Positions 27,577 to 36,300 of a stretch of DNA of 64,000 nt are shown here, in pieces. Every line of letters begins with the position of its first letter. The first letter of the stretch is position 1. The stretch covers positions 620,001 to 684,000 of the forward strand of contig NC_013853.1 in NCBI RefSeq assembly GCF_000027165.1, in the 5' to 3' direction. This DNA comes from Streptococcus mitis B6. Lineage in GTDB: Bacteria > Bacillota > Bacilli > Lactobacillales > Streptococcaceae. The position numbers were made by a program, and so were the translations under genes. Under the pieces are notes generated by a model. It saw only the letters and a list, made by a program, of their open reading frames with translations. It was not told the origin of the DNA and searched no databases.

Positions 27577-27683
27577 TATAGTAGATTGAATCTAAAATAG
27601 TACAATATGACTTCTAAAAATATTTCTAGAAATTAGATTGACTTTCCTAATCGATTTGTTCCTACCTTATTCAATCTACTATA
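27577..27683. repeat. RUP element
   Basis: Exactly 107 bp with perfect 15-bp terminal inverted repeats TATAGTAGATTGAAT / ATTCAATCTACTATA and TA at both ends. This matches the RUP repeat of pneumococcus, thought to be mobilised by IS630-Spn1 transposase, which is not present in this window. Confidence 0.88.
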
Positions 27684-27744
27684 AAATCATAATTGAAGCT
27701 TTTTAAGAAACATGGAAAAAACTGTTCATTATGCTCCAGATGCT

Positions 27745-27802
27745 AAAGCTTAATTTAGCTGAATAATACAGATGAAACCTGCCCATTGGGTGGGTTTTTT
27801 GG
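27745..27802 (+). terminator. fba-like 3' end and terminator (copy 2)
   Basis: AAAGCTTAAT...AGCT.AA.AATACAGA...AACCTGCCCATTGGGTGGGTTTTTT parallels the fba stop codon and terminator (25411-25467), including the last codons (Lys-Ala-stop). The hairpin itself is at 27777-27800. Confidence 0.7.
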
Positions 27803-27834
27803 TGTGAATATATTGTAGAAGAACCAATATTAAG

Positions 27835-27863
27835 TTGCTTGAAGGTTCTATTTTTTGTACAAT
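27835..27863 (+). promoter_or_regulatory. promoter of alpha/beta hydrolase, leaderless type
   Basis: TTGCTT, 17 bp, TACAAT. The ATG is 6 nt downstream and there is no SD. Confidence 0.55.
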
Positions 27864-27869
27864 AATACT

Positions 27870-28802
27870 ATGAAAATACTGAAAAAATGGTTTCTTGGCT
27901 TTCTTAGTTTCATTCTTTTGTTTCTAGCGGCTACATTCATCTTTCACCGTATCAGTTTGGAAAAGGAAGAAGCCTCACTGAAACCTATGGGGCAACAAGT
28001 TTTCGTCGATGGACATCAAATGAATGTTTACGTTGAAGGGAATGGTCCTGAGACTATAGTAGTTCTCTCAGGTGCTGGTATTGCTTCCCCTATATTGGAC
28101 TTTAAAGAAGTATCGGAATCTTTATCGAAACGGTATAAGGTAGTCATCGTGGAGCGAGCAGGATATGGTTATAGTGATGATAGCAATCATTCAAGAGATG
28201 TGATGGAGGTTTTGTCTGAGACGCGTCAAGCTCTTTCACAAGCAAATGTCAAAGGTCCTTTTATCATTTTGTCTCATTCCATGGCTAGTCTTGAGAGTTT
28301 AGCTTGGCAGGAAAAGTATCCTGATGAAGTGAAAACCTTGGTTGGGTTAGATTGGGCACTGCCAGCTAGTTATGAAAATTTAAAGGACAATCAGGCCTTG
28401 CTTACTGTGGCCTATTGGAGCGGCAAGATTGGTTTATTACGCTACTTCCCTGAGTCTTTTTATATAAAAAATCAAACTCTGACCGAAAGTGAACGAAGAC
28501 AATATAAACTTCTAGTTTATAAGCAGTTGATGTCACAAGCCATGCTTCGTGAATCCCAAACGGTAAAGGAAAATGCCAAGAAAGTTCCTTCAAACATTAA
28601 TCCGAAAATTCCGGCCTTACTAATGATTTCTAATGGTGATGGTACTAGCTTTAGCCAATTTGAGTGGCAACGTTATGCAGAGAGATTTGCAAGCGACCAG
28701 TCTAATGTTCAAGTTGTCTATATGGATGCGCCTCATGACCTCTATCATTATCAAAGCGATGCTATTGTTTCTCGCATTAGAGAATTTTTAGAGAATAATT
28801 GA
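27870..28802 (+). CDS. membrane-anchored alpha/beta hydrolase
   Basis: 310 residues. An N-terminal anchor helix (about 7-26) is followed by an alpha/beta-hydrolase domain: strand and oxyanion region VVLSGAG (64-70), nucleophile elbow S135-H-S137-M-A, acid/His end near YMDAPHDLYHY. The elbow is small-x-Ser-x-small and not G-x-S-x-G. The substrate is unknown; esterase/peptidase-like activity at the outer membrane face is inferred. Chosen ATG lacks an SD and lies just after a -10. A TTG five codons upstream is within the promoter. Confidence 0.86.
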   Translation: MKILKKWFLGFLSFILLFLAATFIFHRISLEKEEASLKPMGQQVFVDGHQMNVYVEGNGPETIVVLSGAGIASPILDFKEVSESLSKRYKVVIVERAGYGYSDDSNHSRDVMEVLSETRQALSQANVKGPFIILSHSMASLESLAWQEKYPDEVKTLVGLDWALPASYENLKDNQALLTVAYWSGKIGLLRYFPESFYIKNQTLTESERRQYKLLVYKQLMSQAMLRESQTVKENAKKVPSNINPKIPALLMISNGDGTSFSQFEWQRYAERFASDQSNVQVVYMDAPHDLYHYQSDAIVSRIREFLENN

Positions 28803-28853
28803 GGGCTTAAAAATCCATTGAGACTGATGATAATAATTGAAAGGTAATGACTT

Positions 28854-29399
28854 ATGAATAATTCTTATATTTTACTTAGACATGCTCATTCAAAATTTTC
28901 AAGTGATGATTTTAATAGAACTTTGTCAGAAAAAGGATTTTCATCTCTTGACCAGTTAGAGTTTTTGAATTCTTTTAATATTGATCATTATTTTTCTAGT
29001 CCATATAAACGAGCATTTGAAACGATTAATAGCTCGCCAATTCAATTTGATAAAATAGTTCTTGATAATCGGTTACGAGAGCGAAAATTATCTTCAACCT
29101 TTATAAAAGATTCTGAGTTTGAAGACAGTATTAAATATTTATGGCAAAATCCCAGTGAATCTCTTTCAGAAGGGGAATCAAATCAAGGTGCACTAGCTAG
29201 AGTACTAAATTTTTTAATGGAATTGGAAGAGAGATACTCAGAAAAAACGATTTTACTTAGTTCACACGGGAATTTGATAGGAATACTACTACATCACTTT
29301 GATTCCAGTTTTGATTATGAAAAATGGGAGCAGATGACCTTTCCAGATTGTTTTCTAATTGATAGAAATGGGATTGTGAAAAGAATTATGAAAGATTAG
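28854..29399 (+). CDS. histidine phosphatase family protein
   Basis: 181 residues. Catalytic R9-H10 in LLRHAHS (alanine in place of the common glycine of RHG), acid residue region RLRERKLSS, second histidine in LSSHGNLIG. This is the branch-1 phosphoglycerate-mutase fold; it is small and the substrate is unknown. SD AAAGG lies before the ATG. AT-rich like its neighbours and ending just before terminator copy 3. Confidence 0.87.
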   Translation: MNNSYILLRHAHSKFSSDDFNRTLSEKGFSSLDQLEFLNSFNIDHYFSSPYKRAFETINSSPIQFDKIVLDNRLRERKLSSTFIKDSEFEDSIKYLWQNPSESLSEGESNQGALARVLNFLMELEERYSEKTILLSSHGNLIGILLHHFDSSFDYEKWEQMTFPDCFLIDRNGIVKRIMKD

Positions 29400-29456
29400 T
29401 TCTTTGATTAAATAGTGAATCATATAGGTCAAAATAGTTTGCTTTTTATAATTCGT

Positions 29457-29483
29457 AACCTGCCCATTGGGTGGGTTTTTTGG
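29457..29483 (+). terminator. fba-like terminator (copy 3)
   Basis: AACCTGCCCATTGGGTGGGTTTTTTGG, identical in its core to copy 2 at 27776-27802. It is downstream of the histidine phosphatase. Confidence 0.85.
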
Positions 29484-29573
29484 CGTTTTAAGGAGACTAT
29501 TAAGCCAGAATTTCTGAATAAAAGTATTATTTTAAGAGAAAAATTTTCAATTTCACAAACTTTAGGCAAATGC

Positions 29574-29602
29574 TTGCATTCTAGTTTTTATTGGATTATA
29601 AT
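29574..29602 (+). promoter_or_regulatory. promoter of ABC-2 exporter operon
   Basis: TTGCAT, 17 bp, TATAAT. It gives a leader of about 110 nt that holds no recognised structure apart from a 16-codon frame without SD. Confidence 0.65.
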
Positions 29603-29718
29603 AGGTTTGGTATAAAGCCTTCTGTAGCAATAAAATGTAGAATGCGTAGACAGTAAGGATTTAGAATGTTTGTAGTAAAAAATACAATGTTGCTATTCCT
29701 TACCATAGGGAGATAGAT

Positions 29719-30711
29719 ATGGCAATGATAGAAGTGGAACATCTTCAGAAAAATTTTGTGAAGACTGTTAAGGAACCGGGTTTGAAGGGTGCTTTGCGCT
29801 CCTTTATTCATCCTGAAAAGCAGACCTTTGAAGCGGTCAAGGATTTGACCTTTGAGGTACCAAAGGGGCAGATTTTAGGCTTTATCGGTGCAAATGGTGC
29901 TGGGAAGTCGACCACAATCAAAATGCTGACAGGGATTTTAAAACCGACATCTGGTTTTTGTCGGATTAACGGCAAGATTCCCCAGGACAATCGTCAAGAT
30001 TATGTCAAAGATATTGGCGTAGTTTTTGGACAACGCACCCAGCTATGGTGGGATTTGGCACTGCAAGAGACCTACACGGTCTTAAAAGAGATTTACGATG
30101 TGCCGGACTCGCTCTTTCATAAGCGCATGGATTTTTTGAATGAAGTCTTGGATTTGAAGGACTTTATCAAGGACCCCGTGCGGACTCTTTCACTGGGACA
30201 ACGGATGCGTGCGGATATTGCAGCTTCCTTGCTTCACAATCCCAAGGTTCTCTTTTTAGATGAGCCGACCATTGGTTTGGACGTTTCGGTCAAGGATAAC
30301 ATTCGTCGGGCTATCACCCAAATCAATCAGGAGGAAGAAACTACTATTCTACTGACCACTCATGATTTGAGTGATATTGAGCAACTTTGTGATCGGATTT
30401 TCATGATTGACAAGGGTCAGGAGATTTTTGATGGAACGGTTAGTCAGCTCAAGGAGACCTTTGGCAAGATGAAGACTCTCTCCTTTGAACTGGTGCCAGG
30501 TCAAAGTCATCTCGTCTCTCACTATGAAGGCCTGCCTGATATGACAATTGATAGACAAGGAAATAGCCTCAATATTGAATTTGATAGTTCACGCTACCAG
30601 TCAGCTGATATTATCAAGCAAACCCTGTCTGATTTTGAGATCCGCGATTTGAAGATGGTGGATACGGATATTGAGGATATTATCCGTCGCTTCTATCGAA
30701 AGGAGCTCTAA
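29719..30711 (+). CDS. ABC-2 type exporter, ATP-binding protein
   Basis: 330 residues. Walker A GANGAGKST at 57-65, an atypical signature LSLGQRMR, Walker B VLFLDEPTIGLD, H-loop TTHDLSD, then a C-terminal domain of about 90 residues. The N-terminus has an insertion (KTVKEPGLKGALRSFIHPEK) typical of the ABC-2/NatA-like class paired with DUF990 permeases. SD AGGGAG. First gene of a three-gene exporter operon; cargo unknown. Confidence 0.93.
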   Translation: MAMIEVEHLQKNFVKTVKEPGLKGALRSFIHPEKQTFEAVKDLTFEVPKGQILGFIGANGAGKSTTIKMLTGILKPTSGFCRINGKIPQDNRQDYVKDIGVVFGQRTQLWWDLALQETYTVLKEIYDVPDSLFHKRMDFLNEVLDLKDFIKDPVRTLSLGQRMRADIAASLLHNPKVLFLDEPTIGLDVSVKDNIRRAITQINQEEETTILLTTHDLSDIEQLCDRIFMIDKGQEIFDGTVSQLKETFGKMKTLSFELVPGQSHLVSHYEGLPDMTIDRQGNSLNIEFDSSRYQSADIIKQTLSDFEIRDLKMVDTDIEDIIRRFYRKEL

Positions 30712-30712
30712 G

Positions 30713-31531
30713 ATGGTCAAATTGTGGAGACGTTATAAACCCTTTATCAATGCAGGTGTTCAGGAGTTGATTACCTATCGAGTCAACTTTATTCTTTATC
30801 GGATAGGCGATGTTATGGGGGCTTTTGTGGCCTTTTATCTCTGGAAGGCTGTCTTTGATTCCTCTCGGGAGTCTTTAATTCAGGGCTTCAGTATGGCAGA
30901 TATCACCCTCTACATCATCATGAGTTTTGTGACCAATCTTCTGACTAGGTCAGATTCGTCCTTTATGATTGGGGAGGAGGTCAAGGATGGCTCGATTATC
31001 ATGCGCTTGCTGAGACCAGTGCACTTTGCGGCATCTTACCTTTTTACAGAGCTTGGCTCCAAGTGGTTGATTTTTATCTCTGTTGGCCTTCCATTTTTAA
31101 GTGTCATTGTTTTGATGAAAATCTTATCTGGGCAAGGCGTTGTAGAGGTGTTGGGTTTAACTGTACTTTATCTTTTTAGTCTAACGCTAGCTTATCTGAT
31201 TAACTTTTTCTTTAATATCTGCTTTGGATTTTCTGCCTTTGTGTTTAAAAATCTTTGGGGTTCCAACCTACTTAAGACTTCTATAGTGACTTTTATGTCT
31301 GGCAGTTTGATTCCCTTGGCTTTCTTTCCAAAGGTTGTTTCAGATATTCTGTCCTTCCTGCCTTTTTCATCCTTGATTTACACTCCGGTCATGATTATCG
31401 TTGGGAAATACGATGCCAATCAGATTCTTCAGGCGCTCGCTTTGCAGTTTTTCTGGCTCTTAGTGATGGTGGGCTTGTCTCAGTTGATTTGGAAACGAGT
31501 CCAGTCCTTTATCACCATTCAAGGAGGTTAG
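30713..31531 (+). CDS. ABC-2 family permease, first subunit
   Basis: 272 residues with about six helices. Starting MVKLWRRYKPF after SD AAAGGAG; an in-frame upstream ATG lies inside the ATPase gene and is rejected. It begins 1 bp after the ATPase stop and ends 1 bp before the second permease. It probably forms a heterodimer with that subunit. Confidence 0.92.
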   Translation: MVKLWRRYKPFINAGVQELITYRVNFILYRIGDVMGAFVAFYLWKAVFDSSRESLIQGFSMADITLYIIMSFVTNLLTRSDSSFMIGEEVKDGSIIMRLLRPVHFAASYLFTELGSKWLIFISVGLPFLSVIVLMKILSGQGVVEVLGLTVLYLFSLTLAYLINFFFNICFGFSAFVFKNLWGSNLLKTSIVTFMSGSLIPLAFFPKVVSDILSFLPFSSLIYTPVMIIVGKYDANQILQALALQFFWLLVMVGLSQLIWKRVQSFITIQGG

Positions 31532-31532
31532 T

Positions 31533-32318
31533 ATGAAAAAATATCAACGCATGCATCTGATTTTTATCAGACAATACATCAAGCAAATCATGGAATACAA
31601 GGTGGATTTTGTGGTTGGTGTGCTGGGAGTTTTTTTGACTCAAGGCTTGAATCTCTTGTTTCTCAATGTCATCTTTCAACACATCCCATCCCTAGAAGGT
31701 TGGACTTTTCAAGAAATTGCCTTTATATATGGTTTTTCCTTGATTCCTAAGGGATTGGACCATCTCTTTTTTGACAATCTTTGGGCTCTGGGACAGCGCT
31801 TGGTGAGAAAGGGGGAGTTTGACAAGTATCTGACTCGTCCAATCAATCCTCTCTTTCATATCCTAGTTGAGACTTTTCAGATTGATGCCTTGGGAGAACT
31901 CTTGGTCGGTGGAATCTTACTAGCGACAACGGTGACTAGCATTGCTTGGACTCTTCCAAAATTCCTGATTTTTCTAGTCTGCATACCATTTGCGACCTTG
32001 ATCTATACTTCCTTGAAAATCGCGACAGCTAGTATCGCTTTTTGGACCAAGCAGTCAGGAGCCATGATTTACATCTTCTATATGTTCAATGATTTTGCCA
32101 AGTACCCGATTTCGATTTACAATTCTCTTCTTCGTTGGTTGATTAGCTTTATCGTGCCTTTCGCCTTTACGGCCTATTACCCTGCCAGCTATTTCTTGCA
32201 GGACAAGGATGTAATCTTTAACATCGGAGGTTTGATGTTGATTTCCCTTGTTTTCTTTGTTATTTCCCTCAAACTTTGGGACAGGGGATTGGATGCCTAC
32301 GAAAGTGCAGGTTCCTAA
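31533..32318 (+). CDS. ABC-2 family permease, second subunit (DUF990-like)
   Basis: 261 residues, about six helices, N-terminus MKKYQRMHLIFIRQYIKQ with basic cytoplasmic start. Motifs such as LGQRLVRKGEFDKYLTRPINPLF match the DUF990 class of ABC-2 permeases. SD AGGAGG at 5 nt. Last gene of the operon; a terminator follows before tRNA-Thr. Confidence 0.92.
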   Translation: MKKYQRMHLIFIRQYIKQIMEYKVDFVVGVLGVFLTQGLNLLFLNVIFQHIPSLEGWTFQEIAFIYGFSLIPKGLDHLFFDNLWALGQRLVRKGEFDKYLTRPINPLFHILVETFQIDALGELLVGGILLATTVTSIAWTLPKFLIFLVCIPFATLIYTSLKIATASIAFWTKQSGAMIYIFYMFNDFAKYPISIYNSLLRWLISFIVPFAFTAYYPASYFLQDKDVIFNIGGLMLISLVFFVISLKLWDRGLDAYESAGS

Positions 32319-32331
32319 GATGAAGAAACTC

Positions 32332-32358
32332 AAAGCCTTGTCTTAGGACAGGCTTTTT
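32332..32358 (+). terminator. terminator after the ABC-2 operon
   Basis: AAAGCCTTGTC / GACAGGCTTT (one bulge) and five T. Confidence 0.8.
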
Positions 32359-32378
32359 CAAATAGAGATGAAAAATTC

Positions 32379-32406
32379 TTGACATCTATTCTCAGAGTGC
32401 TATACT
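32379..32406 (+). promoter_or_regulatory. tRNA-Thr promoter
   Basis: TTGACA, 16 bp, TATACT, 13 nt before the tRNA. Confidence 0.8.
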
Positions 32407-32418
32407 GTAAGTGTAATA

Positions 32419-32491
32419 GCCGATTTAGCTCAGTTGGTAGAGCAAGGCACTCGTAAAGCCTAGGTCACAGGTTCGATCCCTGCAATCGGCA
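32419..32491 (+). tRNA. tRNA-Thr (anticodon CGT)
   Basis: 73 nt. Acceptor GCCGATT / AATCGGC, D arm AGCTCAGTTGGTAGAGC, anticodon loop CTCGTAA, T arm GGTTCGATCC. The anticodon CGT reads ACG. A partial copy of its middle lies about 430 bp downstream. Confidence 0.95.
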
Positions 32492-32496
32492 AAGAG

Positions 32497-32527
32497 AAGA
32501 AGTCTCATCAGGCTTCTTTTTCTTTTT
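32497..32527 (+). terminator. terminator after tRNA-Thr
   Basis: AAGAAG / CTTCTT with a 10-nt loop and TTTCTTTTT. Confidence 0.65.
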
Positions 32528-32540
32528 AAAGAAAATCAGA

Positions 32541-32629
32541 CCACTTAGACCGATATAGAGACCAGATAGGCAAACGAACTTGTTCTTGAGAAACTCCTCT
32601 GCTATAATGATTTTTGTGAGGGACGTGAG
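32541..32629 (+). repeat. 89-bp direct repeat, copy 1 (left of prtA)
   Basis: Same as 40290-40378 at 84 of 89 positions. It contains TTGTTC, 17 bp, TATAAT. In this copy the promoter points into a BOX element and not into a gene. Confidence 0.9.
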
Positions 32630-32634
32630 TATTC

Positions 32635-32921
32635 ATACTCTTCGAAAATCTCTTCAAACAACGTCAGCTTCACTTTGCCGTAGGTATGGTTACTGACTTC
32701 GTCAGTTCTATCCACAACCTCAAAACAGTATTTTGAGCTGACTTCATCAGTTCTATCCACAACCTCAAAACAGTATTTTGAGCTGACTTCGTCAGTTCTA
32801 TCCACAACCTCAAAGCAGTGCTTTGAGCTGACTTCGTCAGTTCTATCCACAACTTCAAAGCAGTGTTTTGAGCAGCCTGCGGCTAGTTTCCTAGTTTGCT
32901 TTTTGATTTTCATTGAGTATT
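32635..32921 (-). repeat. BOX element with four boxB copies
   Basis: 287 bp, minus-strand A-B-B-B-B-C. The four boxB units differ at only a few positions and together form a spurious open frame repeating CFEVVDRTDEVSSK. It is the longest BOX in the window. Confidence 0.92.
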
Positions 32922-32962
32922 AGTTGCTAGAGCAAGGCACTCGTAAAGCCTAGGTTATAGGT
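32922..32962 (+). repeat. partial tRNA-Thr copy
   Basis: Matches the D-arm to variable-loop part of tRNA-Thr (32434-32474): a 27-base core TAGAGCAAGGCACTCGTAAA... through CTAGGT is identical, with one mismatch before it and three after. It lacks both acceptor arms, so it is no functional tRNA. It may be a recombination or attachment scar. Confidence 0.85.
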
Positions 32963-33223
32963 AGATAAACGACTGAGGATTTGAAAAAATAGATATGTAG
33001 AAGATAACCGTTAAGTCTTATTCTTAGCGGTTATTTATATTGTTTAATAGCGCTGATATTTCATCAATGATGTTTGATTTTGTGATGTTGCTAGTGCTTT
33101 AATTTTGATTGCTACTATTTTTGATGGTGTGAATGTGCTTATAATGTATCCCCGTTAAGTACGAAACTTTTGCATCATTTATTAACATGCGTTAAAAATA
33201 AAATTAACCAGCCTTAATTTTTC
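32963..33223 (+). other. spacer upstream of prtA
   Basis: No gene seen. One hairpin ATAACCGTTAAG / CTTAGCGGTTAT lies at about 33004-33036 without a T run; the rest is AT-rich. Confidence 0.4.
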
Positions 33224-33251
33224 TTGACTTAAATTTTTTAAATGATATACT
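33224..33251 (+). promoter_or_regulatory. prtA promoter
   Basis: TTGACT, 16 bp, TATACT with TGA extension. The leader is about 135 nt; AAGGAAT provides the SD at the ATG. Confidence 0.65.
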
Positions 33252-33393
33252 ATTTTTATGGAGAGCTAACAATTATATATAAATGTACTACTCTATTTCC
33301 TAGATAATACTTAGTAAAACTTTTTATAACAAAGGCTAGCAAAGTTAAAGTTTACTATCTATTGGAATTTAAATAAATATGTAAGGAATTAAA

Positions 33394-36300
33394 ATGAAAA
33401 AAAGTACAGTATTGTCATTAACCACAGCTGCAGTTATTTTAGCAGCATATGTCCCTAATGAGGTAGTTTTAGCAGACACATCTAGCTCTGAAGATGCTTT
33501 AAATATCTCTGATACAGAAAAAGTAGTAGTAGATAAGGAAGCAGAAAATAAAGAAAAACATGAAAATATTCATAATGCTATAGAAACTTCAAAGGATACT
33601 GAAGAAAAGAAAACAACAATTATTGAGGAAAAAGAAGTTGTTAGTAAAGAATCTGTGATAGATAACAAAACTAGCAATGAAGAAGAAAAAATCAAAGAAG
33701 ATTCCAATCAATCCAAAGAAGATAAAGCGGACTCGTCTGCAAGTAAAGACCCAGAAAGTCCCAAAAAAGAGGATAAACTTGTCTATATTGCTGAATTTAA
33801 AGATAAAGAATCTGGAGAAAAAGCAATCAAGGAATTATCCAATCTTAAGGATACAAACGTTTTATATACTTATAATACGATTTTTAATGGTGTTTCAATA
33901 GAAACAACTCCAGATAATCTGGATAAAATTAAACTAATAGAAGGTATTTCATCGGTTGAACGGTCACAAAAACTCCAACCCATGATGAATCATGCCCGAA
34001 AGGAAATTGGAGTTGAGGAGGCGATCGATTACCTAAAGGCCATTAATGCTCAATTTGGGAAAAATTTTGATGGTAGAGGTATGGTCATTTCAAATATCGA
34101 TACGGGGACAGATTATAGGCATAAGGCCATGAGGATTGATGATGATGCTAAAGGCTCAATGAGATTCAAAAAAGAAGACTTAAAAGGTACTGATAAAAAT
34201 TTCTGGTTGAGTGATAAAATCCCTCATGCTTTCAATTATTATAATGGTGGTAAAATCACTGTAGAAAAAGCTGATGACGGAAGTGATTATTTTGATCCAC
34301 ATGGAATGCATATTGCAGGGATTCTTGCGGGAAATGATACTGAAAAAGACATCAAGAACTTTAATGGAATAGATGGAATTGCTCCTAATGCACAGATCTT
34401 CTCTTATAAAATGTACTCTGACGCAGGATCTGGGTTCGCAGGGGATGAAACAATGTTTCATGCTATTGAAGATTCTATCAAACACAACGTTGATGTTGTT
34501 TCTGTATCATCTGGTTTTACAGGAACAGGTCTTGTAGGTGAGAAATATTGGCAAGCTATTCGGGCATTAAGAAAAGCAGGCATTCCAATGGTTGTCGCTA
34601 CGGGTAACTATGCGACTTCTGCTTCAAGTTCTTCATGGGATTTAGTAGCAAATAATCATCTGAAAATGACCGACACTGGAAATGTAACACGAACAGCAGC
34701 ACATGAAGATGCGATAGCGGTTGCATCTGCTAAAAATCAAACAGTTGAGTTTGATAAAGTTAAGATTGGAGGAAAAAGTTTTAAATACAGAAATATAGGA
34801 GCCTTTTTCGATAAGAATAAAATCACAACAAATGAAGATGGTTCAAAAGCTCCTGATAAATTGAAATTTGTATATATAGGCAAAGGCCAAGACCAAGAGT
34901 TGATAGGTTTGGATCTTAAGGGCAAAATTGCAGTAATGGATCGAATTTATACCAAGGATTTAAAAGATGCTTTTAAAAGAGCAACGAATAAGGGAGCACG
35001 CGCCATTATGGTTGTAAATACTGTCAATTACTACAATAGAGATAATTGGACAGAGCTTCCAGCAATGGGATATGAAGCGGATGAAGGGACTAAAAGTCAA
35101 GTATTTTCAATTTCAGGAGATGATGGTGTAAAGCTATGGAACATGATTAATCCTGATAAAAAAACGGAGGTTAAAAGAAATAGTAAGGAAGATTTCAAAG
35201 ATAAATTGGAGCAATACTATCCAATTGATATGGCCAGCTATAATTCTAATAAACCGAATGTAGGTGATGAAAAAGAGATTGACTTTAAGTTTGCACCTGA
35301 CACAGACAAAGAATTGTATAAAGAAGATGTCATCGTTCCAGCAGGATCCACATCTTGGGGGCCAAGAATAGATTTACTTTTAAAACCCGATGTTTCAGCA
35401 CCTGGTAAAAACATTAAATCTACTCTCAATGTCATTAATGGGAAATCAACTTATGGCTATATGTCAGGAACTAGTATGGCAACTCCAATCGTAGCAGCTT
35501 CTACTGTTTTGATTAGACCGAAGTTAAAGGAAATGCTTGAAAGACCTGTATTGAAAAATCTTGAGGGAGATGACAAAATAGATCTTACAAGTCTTACAAA
35601 AATTGCTCTACAAAATACTGCGCGACCGATGATGGATGCAACGTCTTGGAAAGAAAAAAGCCAATACTTTGCATCACCTAGACAACAGGGAGCAGGGCTA
35701 ATTAATGTGGCCAATGCTTTGAGAAATGAAGTTGTAGCGACTTTCAAAAACAAGGATTCTAAAGGTTTGGTAAACTCTTATGGTTCTATTTCTCTTAAAG
35801 AAATAAAAGGAGAAGAAAAATATTTTACAATTAAGCTTCACAATACATCAAACAGACCTTTGACTTTTAAAGTTTCAGCATCAGCGATAACTACAGATGC
35901 TCTAACTGACAGACTAAAACTGGATGAAACATACAAAGATGAAAAATCTCCAGATGGTAAGCAAATTGTTCCAGAAATCCACCCAGAAAAAATCAAAGGA
36001 GCAAATATCACATTTGAGCATGATACTTTCACTATAGGCGCAAATTCTAGCTTTGATTTGAATGCGGTTATAAATGTTGGAGAGGCTAAAGACAAAAATA
36101 AATTTGTAGAATCATTTATTCATTTTGAGTCAGTGGAAGAAATGGAAGCTCTAAACTCTAACGGGAAGAAAATAAACTTCCAACCTTCTTTATCAATGCC
36201 TCTAATGGGATTTGCTGGGAATTGGAACCACGAACCAATCCTTGATAAATGGGCTTGGGAAGAAGGATCAAAATCAAAAACAATGGGAGGTTATGATGAT

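Noticed and set aside
32602..32913. Open frame with four CFEVVDRTDEVSSK repeats
   Set aside because: It is produced by the four boxB units of a BOX element read on the minus strand, with no SD or start context.
32541..32962. CRISPR-like or phage att array near tRNA-Thr
   Set aside because: The repeats are BOX units, one promoter duplication and one tRNA fragment; no regular spacers, cas genes or integrase are present.
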